From Myxococcota bacterium (GTDB lineage Bacteria; Myxococcota_A; UBA9160; UBA4427), in contig JASMLK010000086.1 of assembly GCA_030748735.1 (NCBI GenBank), positions 1 through 35,575 of the forward strand: 35,575 nucleotides of DNA. Reading direction: 5' to 3'. This document shows, one piece after another, positions 1 through 6,969 of this stretch. How positions within the stretch are numbered: position 1 is the first letter of the stretch; each line of letters begins with the position of its first letter. Below the pieces are notes generated by a model. That model ran no database searches. It saw nothing but the letters and a program-made list of their open reading frames with translations, and had not been told where the DNA came from. Both the position numbers and the translations under genes were made by a program.

Positions 1-24
1 ATCTGGCGCAGCACCGGCAATGGG

Positions 25-1125
25 TCAGGGACGCGCGGCAGGGGGCTCCACGGGGTCGCGGCCAACCATCAGGGGGGCCTGCGCGAAGCGGTCGATCTTG
101 CGCAGCTTCGCCGCAGTTCTTCGAAGCGCCTCCAGGGTGACGCGCCCGACGGTGTCGAAGCCCGCCGACGCGCGCCGCGTGACGGGAACAGGGGCTCTGG
201 GCCTCTCTTTCGCGGTATCGGTCGCGGTTTCCGTTGCGGCGTCTGCACCAGCTGGTTCGGTGGGCTGCGCCAATTCGGCGTCGGCATTCTCGAGTGCGAC
301 CGAAGAACGCAACGTCAGCTGCGCGAAGATCGAGCGGCCGGTCTCGGCGCGCCCGTAGGGGCTCGCCGCCGGAAACGTCGCCGTGTCGCCCAGGTCGGCG
401 GCCGCCTCCCAGAACACTTCGCGGTAGACCCGTGGCGAGTCGATGTCCCGCAACATGGGCAGATCGCGGTCGCCCACCGCGCCGAAGAAGATCGCCGCAC
501 GGATGTCGTCGACCTCTCCGCTTCGCGACCAATCGTCGACCAGGCTCTGGGTTCCGAGTCGCGGCGCTGGTTCTTCCGCGCGCGCCGCGTCACCGTCGAT
601 GAACGCGAACCAGAACGTGTACTCGGGCGGAGGCCCGCTCCGCAGTACCCGGGCCAACTCGAGCAAAAACGCGGTACCGGAGGCGCGTTGGTCGCCCCGT
701 CGCAGCACTTCGTCCGAATCGGCCGCGGCGGCGGGGCTGTCGTAGTGCGCCGCGAGCAGGATCACGTCATTCGAGCGGCCGGGTACGCTCCCGAGCACGT
801 GGGCGAACTCGACGACTTCTCCTTCGCTCGCCGTCGCCACCGTGCGAAGTTCGCGACTCGAGATGCCGGCGTCGGCCAGGGTGTCCCGCAGGAAATCGCG
901 CGACAGAGAAGCTGCGCGCGACCCCGTGACGCGGCGGCCAAACCCGTTGAGGGTGCGCATGTACTGCCAGGCCGCCTGGCCCGAGAAGGCGGGAGGCCCC
1001 GACACGCGGTCGGGTGTGAACCGCCCGGGGGCGTTCGAAGCCGGGTCGGTACTGCAAGCCACCGGCAACGAGCAGGCAAGTACGACCGCCAAGCCGATGA
1101 GTTGCAGTCGGATTGCCGCTCTCAT
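25..1125 (-). CDS. Degenerate M28-fold lipoprotein (probable pseudopeptidase)
   Basis: The ATG at 1125 opens on a short basic N-region, a hydrophobic stretch and a Cys near residue 24 (PVAC), a plausible though imperfect lipobox. The body follows the M28 / glutaminyl-cyclase fold: an ILLAAHYDS strand with His127, an ASGTAFLLELARVL helix, then an FIDGD strand. Catalytic M28 enzymes carry a second zinc ligand Asp in the NDGASG position, a Glu-Glu pair after the DG, and a late His. Here the aligned residues are Gln146, Asp179-Ala, and no late His at all. The C-terminal third is rich in Ala, Thr and Glu. I infer an exported protein that keeps the fold but probably not peptidase activity. An upstream in-frame start at 1191 would put a charged region before the signal peptide and is less likely. 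It is transcribed away from comM. Confidence 0.75.
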   Translation of the reverse strand: MRAAIRLQLIGLAVVLACSLPVACSTDPASNAPGRFTPDRVSGPPAFSGQAAWQYMRTLNGFGRRVTGSRAASLSRDFLRDTLADAGISSRELRTVATASEGEVVEFAHVLGSVPGRSNDVILLAAHYDSPAAAADSDEVLRRGDQRASGTAFLLELARVLRSGPPPEYTFWFAFIDGDAARAEEPAPRLGTQSLVDDWSRSGEVDDIRAAIFFGAVGDRDLPMLRDIDSPRVYREVFWEAAADLGDTATFPAASPYGRAETGRSIFAQLTLRSSVALENADAELAQPTEPAGADAATETATDTAKERPRAPVPVTRRASAGFDTVGRVTLEALRRTAAKLRKIDRFAQAPLMVGRDPVEPPAARP

Positions 1126-1625
1126 GGGCTGCGTTCCGGCCAGCCGGTCGTCACTTCGTTCCGCTCTGTCGCCACTCACCACGCCAACCACCCAACAACC
1201 GATCCCGCCAGCCCCTGGCCCCCTGCACCAGAACTTATCGCTCCGACCGGTGCCGCGGGGCCCTGGCGACGATTCTCACCAACTCACTTTCACCAGCGCT
1301 CGACGCCGATCGACCCAATTGTGTTCAGAAGCGGGGGGCGATTGTCACCGTCGAAACAAATTCCGCTATTTCGCAATCGGTTCTGCACATCTCCTGACAC
1401 ATTCGGAATTTTCGAGCCACATCCTTAACAACAGGCGTCCCGTCCTCGCGGGACTCTTCAGAAGGGGAGGCAGGGTTCCACCCCTGTGAGCCCTGTCTCC
1501 TTCGTCTCTGAGCGCCGATGGGCGATCGTTGAGCCGCGGACGGTTACCGGTCGGCGTTCGCTTGTCTGGGTGCCCCCAGCAGGCCCCCGCCCCGACTTCC
1601 CGGTCCCGGGAAAGCGAAAAGCAAC
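1126..1625. other. Gene-free, hairpin-rich region between the M28 lipoprotein and comM
   Basis: No convincing coding frame lies here. The left half (about 1330-1435) is clearly less GC-rich than its surroundings. The right half carries a run of inverted repeats: GTCCCG/CGGGAC at 1437-1454, GGAGGCAGGG/CCCTGTCTCC (one G-U pair) at 1466-1500, CTGGG/CCCAG near 1567-1579, and TTCCCG/CGGGAA at 1597-1612. The last hairpin ends 13 bases before the comM start. This could be a structured 5' leader of comM or a separate small RNA. I could not match it to 6S, tmRNA, SRP RNA, RNase P or a riboswitch I know. Confidence 0.5.
1342..1370 (+). promoter_or_regulatory. Weak sigma70-like promoter candidate upstream of comM
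   Basis: TTGTCA at 1342-1347 (5 of 6 to the -35 consensus) is followed after 17 bases by GCTATT at 1365-1370 (3 of 6). It sits in the locally AT-richer segment. If used, transcription would start near 1377 and give comM a leader of about 250 nt containing all the hairpins described for this gap. Confidence 0.25.
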
Positions 1626-3182
1626 GTGTCACGCGTTTGTGGTGCCGCCCTCGTGGGCGTCGACGGGGTCGCGGTCGAAGTCGAAGTCCGCATCAGTTCT
1701 CAGCTTCCACGGATCGACATCGTGGGGTTACCCGAAGCGGCGGTGCGCGAAAGCGCTGCACGGGTGCGTGCGGCGATCGCGGCCACGGGCGAGAAGTTCC
1801 CCGACCGGCGCGTCACCGTGAACCTCGCGCCCGCGAGCTTGAAGAAGAGCGGCGCGGGGCTCGACCTGCCAATCGCGGTCGGCATCCTGGCCGCCGCTGG
1901 CGTCCTCGAACACGACCGCCTCGAAGGACGCATGTTCTCGGGCGAACTCGCGCTCGATGGACGCCTGCGCCCGGTACGGGGCGCGCTCTCGCAGGTGCTC
2001 GCTGCTCGCGATCTCGGCTGCCGCGAAGCCTTCGTCGCAGGTGCGAGCGCCGAAGAAGCCGCCATTGCGCCGGGGATCGACGTCTTCGGGGCGGCGCATC
2101 TGGGCGAAGTCCTGGCGCACCTTCGCGGGGCGGAAGCGCTCGATGTTCACTGCGCCAATGCCATCGAAGCATTCAACGCCTTCAACGCAAAGGCACAGGG
2201 CGAGGGTGACCCGGAAGATCACACCCTGTGCCTGCGCGACGTTCGAGGCCAGGAAACTGCGAAGCGGGCGCTCGAGATCGCGGCCGCGGGTGGACATGGG
2301 CTTCTGTTCAGCGGACCACCCGGTTCGGGCAAGTCGATGCTCGCACGACGTCTGCCCGGTCTTTTGCCCCAGCTATCCCTCGACGAGGCGATCGAGGTCA
2401 CGCGCATTCACAGCGCCGCCCAACGACTCGACGCCCATACGCCCATCGTGCACGAACGCCCGTTTCGCGCCCCACACCACACGGCAAGTGCAGCCGGCAT
2501 GATGGGGGGCGGCAGCCCACCCACGCCCGGCGAAGTCTCGCTCGCACACCGCGGTGTCTTGTTTCTCGACGAGCTACCCGAATTCGACCGGCGCACCCTC
2601 GAATCGCTGCGAGAAGTGCTCGAAAGCGGCCTGGTGCGACTCGCTCGCGCGGGGGTCTCCTGCACCTTTCCCGCCGCGTTTCAACTGATCGCGGCCGCCA
2701 ACCCGTGCCCCTGTGGCTGGTACCAGAGTGGTGTGCGCGACTGCCGCTGCGACGACGCCGCGATCGCGCGCTATCGCCAGCGAATTTCGGGTCCGCTGCT
2801 CGACCGGATCGACCTGCATGTCGGCGTTCCCGCCCAGGCGTGGCGCGAACTCGAGGCACCGAGCGCCGGGGCGTCTACCCACGAACGACGCGAGCGCGTA
2901 TGCGAAGCACGCGAAAGGCAACGGGCGCGGGGCGTCGAGCGAAACGCCGACATCCCCGACGCGCAACTCGACGCTTGCGTGGGCGCCGAACCCGAAGCCA
3001 GTGCTCTGCTCGGAAACGCAGTCGATCGCTTTCGACTCTCTGCCCGTGCAGCACGCCGGGTCCTGCGATGTGCACGAACGATCGCCGACCTGGGAGGCCA
3101 CGCGAACGTCACCCCGGCCGACATCGCGGAAGCGCTCTCAACGCGCAGCGAAACCCAGGGGTCGAACGCGGGGCTTGCTTGA
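1626..3182 (+). CDS. comM: YifB-family AAA+ ATPase, ComM-like
   Basis: 518 residues, the normal length for the YifB/ComM Mg-chelatase-like family. The GTG start gives an N-terminus that matches the family (CGAALVGVDGVAVEVEV). An N-terminal Lon-protease-like ChlI domain covers about residues 20-140 (SGELALDGRLRPVRG). It is followed by Walker A GPPGSGKS at 230-237 and Walker B VLFLDE at 311-316. A CxC...CxC cysteine cluster lies at 361-375, typical of this family, then LLDRIDLH. The C-terminal Mg-chelatase helical domain ends the protein. In Vibrio and Haemophilus, ComM is a hexameric helicase that drives branch migration during natural transformation; that role is carried over by homology. No competence genes adjoin it. 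The stop is followed by about 190 bases without a gene. Confidence 0.93.
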   Translation: MSRVCGAALVGVDGVAVEVEVRISSQLPRIDIVGLPEAAVRESAARVRAAIAATGEKFPDRRVTVNLAPASLKKSGAGLDLPIAVGILAAAGVLEHDRLEGRMFSGELALDGRLRPVRGALSQVLAARDLGCREAFVAGASAEEAAIAPGIDVFGAAHLGEVLAHLRGAEALDVHCANAIEAFNAFNAKAQGEGDPEDHTLCLRDVRGQETAKRALEIAAAGGHGLLFSGPPGSGKSMLARRLPGLLPQLSLDEAIEVTRIHSAAQRLDAHTPIVHERPFRAPHHTASAAGMMGGGSPPTPGEVSLAHRGVLFLDELPEFDRRTLESLREVLESGLVRLARAGVSCTFPAAFQLIAAANPCPCGWYQSGVRDCRCDDAAIARYRQRISGPLLDRIDLHVGVPAQAWRELEAPSAGASTHERRERVCEARERQRARGVERNADIPDAQLDACVGAEPEASALLGNAVDRFRLSARAARRVLRCARTIADLGGHANVTPADIAEALSTRSETQGSNAGLA

Positions 3183-3371
3183 ACGCCGCAATCGGTCACT
3201 GCGACGTTCGAAAATTGACACTCCATCGCACGTGATCGCTCAAGCCCATGCAGCCGGAATCCGTAAGTCCTTGAAACCGTGCAACCGCGATGCGGCGGCG
3301 ACGCTCCACGGGCGGTGACACTGAACCTGCATCCTCTCATCGGGAATCGAGAGCACCGGAGCCCCTCCGCC

Positions 3372-3596
3372 ATGCCGAACCCGAATCACTCGAGTTCGAA
3401 GCCACCCGCCTCTCCGGGCGAGCGAGCAAGCCTCGCGCCGGCGCACGCGGACGTCACCCTGCTCGAACTCGTTCGCCTGCTCGGAGCAACGATCGAGGAC
3501 GACCGCGAGGTCGCCGCAGCAGCACGACGCCTGCTTCGACGCGGCGACGTCAGGCTGGTGGGAAACTTTCGCGGCGAACCGATCGAGAGCTTCTGA
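3372..3596 (+). CDS. Small conserved hypothetical protein (74 aa)
   Basis: The ATG at 3372 gives a 74-residue protein: a Pro/Ser-rich start, then a compact helical part (TLLELVRLLGATIEDDREV...) ending in RLVGNFRGEPIESF. The C-terminal pattern of an acidic helix, then AARRLLRRGDVRLVGNFRG, resembles short delta-proteobacterial proteins of unknown function that I recall only loosely. The reading frame remains open upstream to 3279, but those residues look non-coding. It stands alone between comM and the rmlA leader. No function can be assigned. Confidence 0.55.
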   Translation: MPNPNHSSSKPPASPGERASLAPAHADVTLLELVRLLGATIEDDREVAAAARRLLRRGDVRLVGNFRGEPIESF

Positions 3597-3696
3597 GCCA
3601 GAGCGGAACCCCTCCGCCGCCTGCGCGACCCACTCTTTGGCGGCCCTCTCCGTGCCGCCAGCACGCGAAAATTCGAGCTAACCTCGTGTTCCGCCG

Positions 3697-3793
3697 ATGA
3701 CCAGGGACGAGGAGGGAGCCGGTTCATGTCGAGTTTGCGCAGATGAGTGAACCCACGAGCACACGGGTCGCTGGGATGGAGGTGTCCCCTTGA
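3697..3793 (+). promoter_or_regulatory. rmlA leader with overlapping mini-ORFs and a Shine-Dalgarno that fixes a TTG start
   Basis: A strong purine tract GGAGGGAG (3711-3718) precedes ATG 3726, which encodes MSSLRR and stops at 3744-3746. That stop overlaps ATG 3743 in an ATGA. The second mini-ORF encodes [16 protein letters not shown] and stops at 3791-3793, overlapping the TTG (3790-3792) of rmlA. A third frame from ATG 3697 (17 codons) ends at 3750. GGAGGTG at 3778-3784 lies 7 bases before the TTG, so the rmlA start is well supported. The arrangement would allow translational coupling into rmlA; that is inference. Confidence 0.45.
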
Positions 3794-4671
3794 AGGGCAT
3801 CATCCTCGCTGGCGGATCGGGATCGCGGCTTCACCCCATCACGATGGGCGTGAGCAAGCAGCTATTGCCCATCTACGACAAGCCGATGATCTACTACCCG
3901 CTTTCGACCCTCATGCTGGCGGGCATCCGCGAGATCCTGATCATCACCACGCCCCACGATCAGGATTCGTTCCAGCGGTTGCTGGGTGACGGCAGTCAGC
4001 TCGGGCTCTCACTCGAATATGCGGTGCAGCTGAGCCCCGACGGGCTCGCGCAGGCCTTTCTCATCGGCGAATCGTTCATTGGCAACGACCGCGTGGCGCT
4101 CGCCCTCGGTGACAACATCTTCTACGGCCACGGGCTCACCGACGCGCTCGTTCGCGCGGCGCGACGCAAGGAAGGCGCCACGGTCTTCGGCTACTGGGTG
4201 AGCGACCCCGAACGCTACGGCGTGGTCGAATTCGACGACGACGGACGCGCACTCGAGATCCTCGAAAAGCCCGAAAAGCCCCGTTCGAACTACGCCGTCG
4301 TCGGGCTCTACTTCTACGACAACTCTGTCGTCGATCGCGCCAAGGCCCTCGAGCCTTCACCCCGCGGTGAGCTCGAGATCACCGACCTCAACATGAAGTT
4401 TCTCGAAACCCAGGAGCTTTCGGTCGAGGTGTTGGGGCGCGGGATCGCGTGGCTCGACACCGGCACCTACGAATCGCTCCAGCAGGCGTCGAACTTCATC
4501 CACACCATCCAGGAAAGGCAGGGGCTGAAGGTGGCGTGCCTCGAAGAGATCGCGTTTCGCCAGGGCAATCTCACTCGCGAACAACTGCTCGAACGCGGTG
4601 AGGCCCTCAAGAAGAACAGCTACGGCGAGTACCTGATCCAACTCGCCCGCGAAGCCGAGAGCCGCAGTTGA
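3790..4671 (+). CDS. rmlA: Glucose-1-phosphate thymidylyltransferase RmlA
   Basis: Converts glucose-1-phosphate and dTTP to dTDP-glucose, the first step of the dTDP-rhamnose and dTDP-amino-sugar routes, in the cytoplasm. 293 residues, the standard short RmlA length. The nucleotide-binding start [14 protein letters not shown] is present (residues 5-18), followed by Lys31 in [11 protein letters not shown] and the metal-binding GDNIFYG at 107-113. The later ELEITDLN and [10 protein letters not shown] segments are typical of RmlA. The one deviation is Ser for Thr in the GSGTR loop. The TTG start has an excellent Shine-Dalgarno 7 bases upstream. Its stop overlaps the rmlC start by 4 bases. The partners rmlB and rmlD are not adjacent. 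Confidence 0.96.
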   Translation: MKGIILAGGSGSRLHPITMGVSKQLLPIYDKPMIYYPLSTLMLAGIREILIITTPHDQDSFQRLLGDGSQLGLSLEYAVQLSPDGLAQAFLIGESFIGNDRVALALGDNIFYGHGLTDALVRAARRKEGATVFGYWVSDPERYGVVEFDDDGRALEILEKPEKPRSNYAVVGLYFYDNSVVDRAKALEPSPRGELEITDLNMKFLETQELSVEVLGRGIAWLDTGTYESLQQASNFIHTIQERQGLKVACLEEIAFRQGNLTREQLLERGEALKKNSYGEYLIQLAREAESRS

Positions 4672-5216
4672 ACTTCACGCGCACCGAGATCCCCGACGTC
4701 ATTCTCGTCGAGCCGCACGTGCATCGCGATGACCGCGGCTTCTTCTTCGAGTCGTATCACGCCGAGCGCTACAAGGCCGGCGGCATCGATGTCGACTTCG
4801 TGCAGGACAACCAGTCGCACTCGTGCCGCGGCACCCTTCGCGGGTTGCATTCGCAAGCCGCAAAGCCGCAAGACAAGCTCGTGCGCGTGCTCGACGGTGA
4901 AATCTACGACGTTGCGGTCGACGTGCGGCGTGGGTCTCCGACCTTCGGTCAGTACGTCGGCGCAACGCTTTCGGCCGAGAACTACTGCCAGCTCTTCATT
5001 CCGAAGGGCTTCGTGCATGGCTTCGTGGTGACGAGCGAGACAGCCGACGTCGAGTACAAGTGCAGCGACTACTACGACCCGTCGGGAGAGCTTTCGGTCG
5101 CGTGGAACGACCCCCAGGTCGGGATCGACTGGCCCATCAGCGAGCCACTGCTATCGCCGAAGGACGCGGAAGCACCGCTTCTCGCCGACATCGACCCCGA
5201 AACGCTGCCGGGCTAG
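4668..5216 (+). CDS. rmlC: dTDP-4-dehydrorhamnose 3,5-epimerase RmlC
   Basis: Epimerises dTDP-4-keto-6-deoxyglucose at C3 and C5 on the way to dTDP-L-rhamnose. 182 residues, a cupin of normal length. The catalytic His lies in GTLRGLHSQ (His61), where the usual Tyr of LRGLHYQ is replaced by Ser. The second conserved His is in [12 protein letters not shown] (His117), with the conserved [10 protein letters not shown] and VGIDWP segments after it. The TTG start overlaps the rmlA stop (TTGA), so the pair is probably translationally coupled. No Shine-Dalgarno stands before it, which agrees with coupling. Confidence 0.95.
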   Translation: MNFTRTEIPDVILVEPHVHRDDRGFFFESYHAERYKAGGIDVDFVQDNQSHSCRGTLRGLHSQAAKPQDKLVRVLDGEIYDVAVDVRRGSPTFGQYVGATLSAENYCQLFIPKGFVHGFVVTSETADVEYKCSDYYDPSGELSVAWNDPQVGIDWPISEPLLSPKDAEAPLLADIDPETLPG

Positions 5217-5249
5217 AGATTCGGCCGGACCTCTAGAGGTTCGGCCAGA
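5214..5249 (+). repeat. Imperfect 20-bp tandem direct repeat at the rmlC 3' end
   Basis: TAGAGATTCGGCCGGA (5214-5229) is repeated 20 bases on as TAGAGGTTCGGCCAGA (5234-5249), 14 of 16 identical. The first copy begins at the rmlC stop codon. The duplication also creates the inverted repeat listed at 5223-5246. Confidence 0.5.
5223..5246. terminator. Candidate bidirectional terminator between rmlC and the zinc-ribbon gene
   Basis: A 12-bp near-perfect inverted repeat is centred on the palindrome ACCTCTAGAGGT (5229-5240), flanked by GGCCG and CGGCC arms with one G-T pair. It lies between two convergent genes. No T-run follows on either strand, so intrinsic termination is uncertain. Confidence 0.4.
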
Positions 5250-5296
5250 GCACGCGCTGCGGGTCCGGTGTGCTGGGGAGGGGCTGCGCGGGCGGC

Positions 5297-5443
5297 CTAC
5301 CAGTCGTCTTCGAACTCGATGCCGCCGTCGCCGACATCGACGGCCGTCACCTTGTAGATGCTGCCGCAGTAGTCGCAGAAGATCTCGTCCCCAATGCCTT
5401 CGTTGCCTTCGATCAGCAGCGGGCTGTCGCAGGTGGGGCACAT
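5297..5443 (-). CDS. LysW-like zinc-ribbon mini-protein
   Basis: The start at 5443 gives 48 residues: CPTC at 2-5 and CDYC at 23-26 form a zinc ribbon, and the protein ends IEFEDDW. The size, the two CxxC knuckles, the acidic composition and the ED(D)W end strongly resemble LysW, the amino-group carrier protein of the alpha-aminoadipate lysine and related arginine pathways. LysW normally ends EDWGE, and its terminal Glu is the attachment point. Here the stop comes directly after Trp, so the Gly-Glu is missing and the carrier chemistry cannot be assumed. It is the last gene of a minus-strand group after fur, with a 111-base gap. An upstream start at 5545 would add an unlikely Arg-rich extension. 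Confidence 0.65.
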   Translation of the reverse strand: MCPTCDSPLLIEGNEGIGDEIFCDYCGSIYKVTAVDVGDGGIEFEDDW

Positions 5444-5554
5444 CTTTTCTCTGGATCCAGTCGCCACCGGGGGGGGTGATCGGACGACAGTCGACACGAC
5501 TTGACGGTCTATCAGGCGCCGCGCACACAATCGGCGCGCATTCATGCCCCTACA

Positions 5555-5992
5555 TCACTGCGACTTGTTCTCGCAATCTGAACAACGGCCGTAGAGTTCG
5601 TGTCGGTGATGCAGAACTTTGAATCCGTATTCGACTGCGACCTTTTCCTGCGCGTCCTCGATGAGTTCGCTGTTGAACTCGATGATCTTTCCGCAGTCGA
5701 GACACACCAGGTGGTCGTGGTGTGCGTGTTCGTTTTCGTAGCGCGTGAGCCCGTCGTCGAAGCGATGCTCCTGCGCAAGCCCCGCATCGACGAAGAGTTT
5801 CAGCGTTCGATACACGGTCGTGTACCCGATGCTCGGCGACTTCTTGCGCACGCGTTGGTAGAGGTCTTCGGCGCTCACGTGATCGTCACTGTCGAGAAAG
5901 ATCGTGAGAATCACGTCCCGCTGCTTCGTGTGCTTGAGCCCCATCCCGGAGAGATAGGTCGACAGCTGTGTGCGCTCGGCTTCGTACTTCAT
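5555..5992 (-). CDS. fur: Fur-family metalloregulator
   Basis: 145 residues, normal for Fur. The winged helix includes HTKQRDVIL (21-29) and the recognition-helix region YTTVYRTLKLF (57-67). The dimerisation half carries HHDHLVCLDCG (91-101) and a second CxxC (Cys137, Cys140), the structural zinc site. Fur proteins repress iron-uptake genes when loaded with Fe(II), but the peroxide and zinc paralogues PerR and Zur cannot be excluded from sequence alone. The start lies 12 bases after the stop of the TPR lipoprotein, so the two are probably cotranscribed. I see no obvious Fur box in front of the group. Confidence 0.92.
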   Translation of the reverse strand: MKYEAERTQLSTYLSGMGLKHTKQRDVILTIFLDSDDHVSAEDLYQRVRKKSPSIGYTTVYRTLKLFVDAGLAQEHRFDDGLTRYENEHAHHDHLVCLDCGKIIEFNSELIEDAQEKVAVEYGFKVLHHRHELYGRCSDCENKSQ

Positions 5993-6004
5993 GGCGATTG
6001 AGTT

Positions 6005-6424
6005 CTACTTCGTTCCCGTCCCCGAGCGCAAGGACGGGGCGTCCGACCGATCGGGGGTTCGGGTGCGTGTTGCCGCGAAGCGTCGGGCGCCCTCGAGGTT
6101 CTGGGCCGCAGCCGTATTGGTGCAGTCCAGCTCGGCGGCCCGTTCGAAGGCCACGAGAGCGTCGGCGTGGCGGTCATTCGCCACCAGGGCCAGGCCCAGG
6201 TGGTTCTGGATCTCGGAAGCCTCCGGCATGAGTCGGGCAGCTTCCTCGAGCTGTGCGAGCGCCTGCTCGGGTTCACCGGCATCGAGAGCCTGGGTTCCGG
6301 CGCGGTAGAGCCCGGCCGCGCGATAATTCGCACACCCTCCTGCGGCCAGGAGCACGAGCACGAGGGTCGCGACGCCGAGGACGCGACGCGTTCTACGCAC
6401 TGCGGCATGACGCAGATCCATCAT
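6005..6424 (-). CDS. TPR-repeat lipoprotein
   Basis: The 139-residue reading from ATG 6424 starts with Arg-rich residues, a hydrophobic core (VLGVATLVLVLLAA) and a clean lipobox LAAGGC with Cys31. The mature part is about two tetratricopeptide repeats (ALDAGEPEQALAQLEEAARL, then LVANDRHADALVAFERAAEL), followed by a basic, Thr/Ser-rich tail. An alternative ATG at 6451 would add nine residues. Such small TPR lipoproteins usually serve as scaffolds; no partner is evident. It is the first gene of a group with fur and the LysW-like gene. Confidence 0.75.
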   Translation of the reverse strand: MMDLRHAAVRRTRRVLGVATLVLVLLAAGGCANYRAAGLYRAGTQALDAGEPEQALAQLEEAARLMPEASEIQNHLGLALVANDRHADALVAFERAAELDCTNTAAAQNLEGARRFAATRTRTPDRSDAPSLRSGTGTK

Positions 6425-6493
6425 CGGGAACCCCGGGTGGGTGAAAAACATGGTCGAGTGTAGAGCATCGATCGAGCGAATCCGGTGGCGTGA

Positions 6494-6522
6494 TTGCCAC
6501 GGCGTGCCGCCGGTGGTACACG
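6494..6522 (+). promoter_or_regulatory. Weak promoter candidate for the small ORF / MATE direction
   Basis: TTGCCA at 6494-6499 (5 of 6 to the -35 consensus), a 17-base spacer, then TACACG at 6517-6522 (3 of 6). It lies 13 bases before the strong Shine-Dalgarno GGGAGG of the 39-codon ORF. Confidence 0.25.
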
Positions 6523-6547
6523 TTGCGGCGTTTCGGGAGGTCGGAAA

Positions 6548-6667
6548 ATGAAGCGCACGGCTACAAATCCCCATACCGCTCTCGCCATGTCGATCGATAT
6601 GAAGATCATGGTCGAGAAGACGATGAAGCCGCGCTTCGCAGGCACGAACGACCCGCCGGACCTCTAG
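6548..6667 (+). CDS. Small Met-rich ORF (39 aa) with a strong ribosome-binding site
   Basis: An ATG 7 bases after GGAGG (6536-6540) opens 39 codons ending in TAG. The peptide carries five Met (residues 1, 14, 18, 21, 26), a central SIDMKIMVEKTMKPRF segment and a polar PPDL end. It has no membrane segment and matches no family I recognise. Support is only the ideal Shine-Dalgarno and a weak promoter upstream. It is divergent from the TPR lipoprotein and could be a leader peptide or small protein preceding the MATE gene, although about 300 bases separate them. Confidence 0.35.
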   Translation: MKRTATNPHTALAMSIDMKIMVEKTMKPRFAGTNDPPDL

Positions 6668-6969
6668 CCCGCGCGAGCCGCGAATCGGGTGGGTCGGCTG
6701 AAGCGGACGCAAGTCCAACCCAGCTCGACCCCGAAGCCCGATTCGAGTCCACAGGTTTCGAACGATCGATTCGCCGACATCGACGGTGTTCGAGACCGGG
6801 AAAGCCCGAAACCATCCGCTTCGTGCGGATGTTGCGCCACCGCCCACTGCACTCGTCGTGCATGGACGGAGGCGCTCCTTCGGACCTCCGGACTCCGGGT
6901 TCGACGACCCGGTCGCGCGCCCCGTGCCGCCCAAGGTGATCACATGATCGCCGCCCCTGGAGCCACCCG
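6668..6969. other. Gene-free leader region of the MATE gene
   Basis: No gene is evident. Two tight hairpins are visible: GGAC-GCAA-GTCC with a GNRA-type loop (6705-6716), and CCGGGT/ACCCGG (6895-6912). An untranslated structured leader is possible, but I see no known riboswitch core. GGAG at 6958-6961 is the ribosome-binding site of the next gene. Confidence 0.4.

Noticed and set aside
1377..1612. 6S RNA in the leader before comM, suggested by CTGAGC and the repeated stems
   Set aside because: The closing stem and the conserved 3' bubble sequence of 6S RNA could not be found by eye.
3215..3243. Perfect TTGACA after comM as a promoter for the 74-residue gene
   Set aside because: No -10-like hexamer occurs at 16-19 bases, and the gene start is 130 bases further on.
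6668..6969. A cyclic-di-GMP-type riboswitch upstream of the MATE gene, suggested by GGACGCAA
   Set aside because: The conserved partner segments of that riboswitch are missing; only a small tetraloop hairpin is present.
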